Shown: piece by piece, positions 63,524 to 64,000 of the stretch
Layout of the letters: each line of letters starts with the position of its first letter
Position numbering within the stretch: position 1 is the first letter of the stretch
Origin: Paludibacteraceae bacterium
GTDB taxonomy: Bacteria > Bacteroidota > Bacteroidia > Bacteroidales > Paludibacteraceae
Assembly: GCA_017551675.1 (NCBI GenBank)
Contig: JAFZLC010000033.1
Span: forward strand, 1 to 64,000
DNA: 64,000 nucleotides
Direction of reading: 5' to 3'
Made by a program: the position numbers and the translations under genes
The notes under the pieces: model-generated
What the model was told of the DNA's origin: nothing
The model's database searches: none
What the model saw: the letters and a program-made list of their open reading frames with translations, nothing else

Positions 63524-64000
63524 ATGCAAAACAAGGGATTTGTTAAGGTGATTGCTGTGCTTTTTGCGTTCATCTGTCTTTTCTATCTTTCTTTTAGCAT
63601 TGTGTCGTCTTATTATTCAAATAAGGCAGCAAAGATGTTTGGAGAGGGAACTGAAGAGTATCAAGCGTATCTCGACAGTATGTCAAGAGATACAGTTTGG
63701 TTAGGTCACACTTTGAAAGAGTGTCGTGAGAATGAGCTAAGCTTAGGTTTGGACCTTAAAGGCGGTATGAATGTGGTGATGGAAGTGTCTGTTGCAGACA
63801 TTTTGAAGTCATTGGCAGGAACACAGAGCATGAGTGAACCTTTTGTAAATGCCATAAATTCGGCAAAGAAAAAGCAGTTGACAAATCAACGTGACTTCGT
63901 AGATCTATTCGCAGAATCTTTTAAAGAAGAGAATCCAGGAGTTCCTTTAACCACGATTTTCGCCACGTTTGATTTGAAAGAAAAGATTTCTAATCTCTCT
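63524..64000 (+). CDS. secDF: Protein translocase SecDF, N-terminal part
   Basis: The frame from ATG 63524 runs to the window edge (159 codons). One transmembrane helix (VIAVLFAFICLFYLSFSIV) is followed by LGLDLKGGMNVVMEVSVADIL, the SecD signature, and then the first periplasmic domain. In Bacteroidetes SecD and SecF are usually one long chain; the rest is outside the window. It supports export through the Sec channel, the first step for all the T9SS cargo and lipoproteins here. Confidence 0.92.
   Translation, partial: MQNKGFVKVIAVLFAFICLFYLSFSIVSSYYSNKAAKMFGEGTEEYQAYLDSMSRDTVWLGHTLKECRENELSLGLDLKGGMNVVMEVSVADILKSLAGTQSMSEPFVNAINSAKKKQLTNQRDFVDLFAESFKEENPGVPLTTIFATFDLKEKISNLS

Overview
The window looks like chromosomal DNA from a Bacteroidales bacterium (Bacteroidaceae/Prevotellaceae-like). 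The evidence is the repeated Bacteroidetes promoter signature (TTTG, 19-20 bp, TAnnTTTG), few Shine-Dalgarno sequences, cargo with type IX secretion (T9SS) C-terminal domains, a PorE-like T9SS protein, a TamL-type lipoprotein, NhaD, a class II ribonucleotide reductase homologue and many secreted lipoproteins. I saw no insertion sequence, prophage or CRISPR array.

Layout. 1-140: end of a protein with a gliding-motility/T9SS type B tail. 250-2930 (-): lipoprotein (DUF4349), epimerase with a zinc-finger tail, small membrane protein. 3040-5230 (-): queF-queC-queD-queE for the queuosine precursor, with tRNA-Asn(GTT), a tRNA that carries queuosine, just upstream. 5400-13400 (-): three-gene operon of secreted polysaccharide-degrading enzymes (GH30; PL1-CE8 fusion; GH43), with a separate GH10 xylanase at 18.7-20.7 kb. 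All four appear to be T9SS cargo and no SusC/SusD pair is present. 13.6-18.6 kb (+): frameshifted remnant, class I fumarase, ABC-F protein, DUF4380 protein. 21.1-33.8 kb: uvrA, a YD-repeat secreted protein, thiD (-), clpB, nhaD and two tandem secreted serpins. 33.9-40.6 kb (+): Ig-like lipoprotein, WbqC-like protein, acyltransferase, radC, a deacetylase-like protein and a GH73/LysM glucosaminidase. 40.6-50 kb: glmM (-), tamL (+), a secreted protein (-), an NfnAB/GltA-like flavoprotein pair (+), dnaB (-). 50-64 kb: a class II ribonucleotide reductase homologue without its catalytic residues (+), a TPR-lipoprotein-aroE operon (-), an FGE-like protein and a WG-repeat protein (+), rel (+), a PorE-like protein (-) and the start of secDF (+).

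Two observations stand out. First, the NrdJ-like protein at 50071-52611 is an intact 846-codon frame in which the thiyl-radical cysteine, its neighbouring Asn and Glu, and one redox cysteine are all replaced; it looks like a maintained pseudoenzyme, and two 33-bp direct repeats lie upstream of it. Second, a short palindromic element (GGTGAGTTCTATAA followed by AATTCACC or a variant) lies just downstream of promoters or ahead of start codons in at least four unrelated transcription units, always in the same orientation relative to the gene. In the leader of the PorE-like gene an inverted copy sits 19 nt before the start codon, so two alternative RNA folds are possible.
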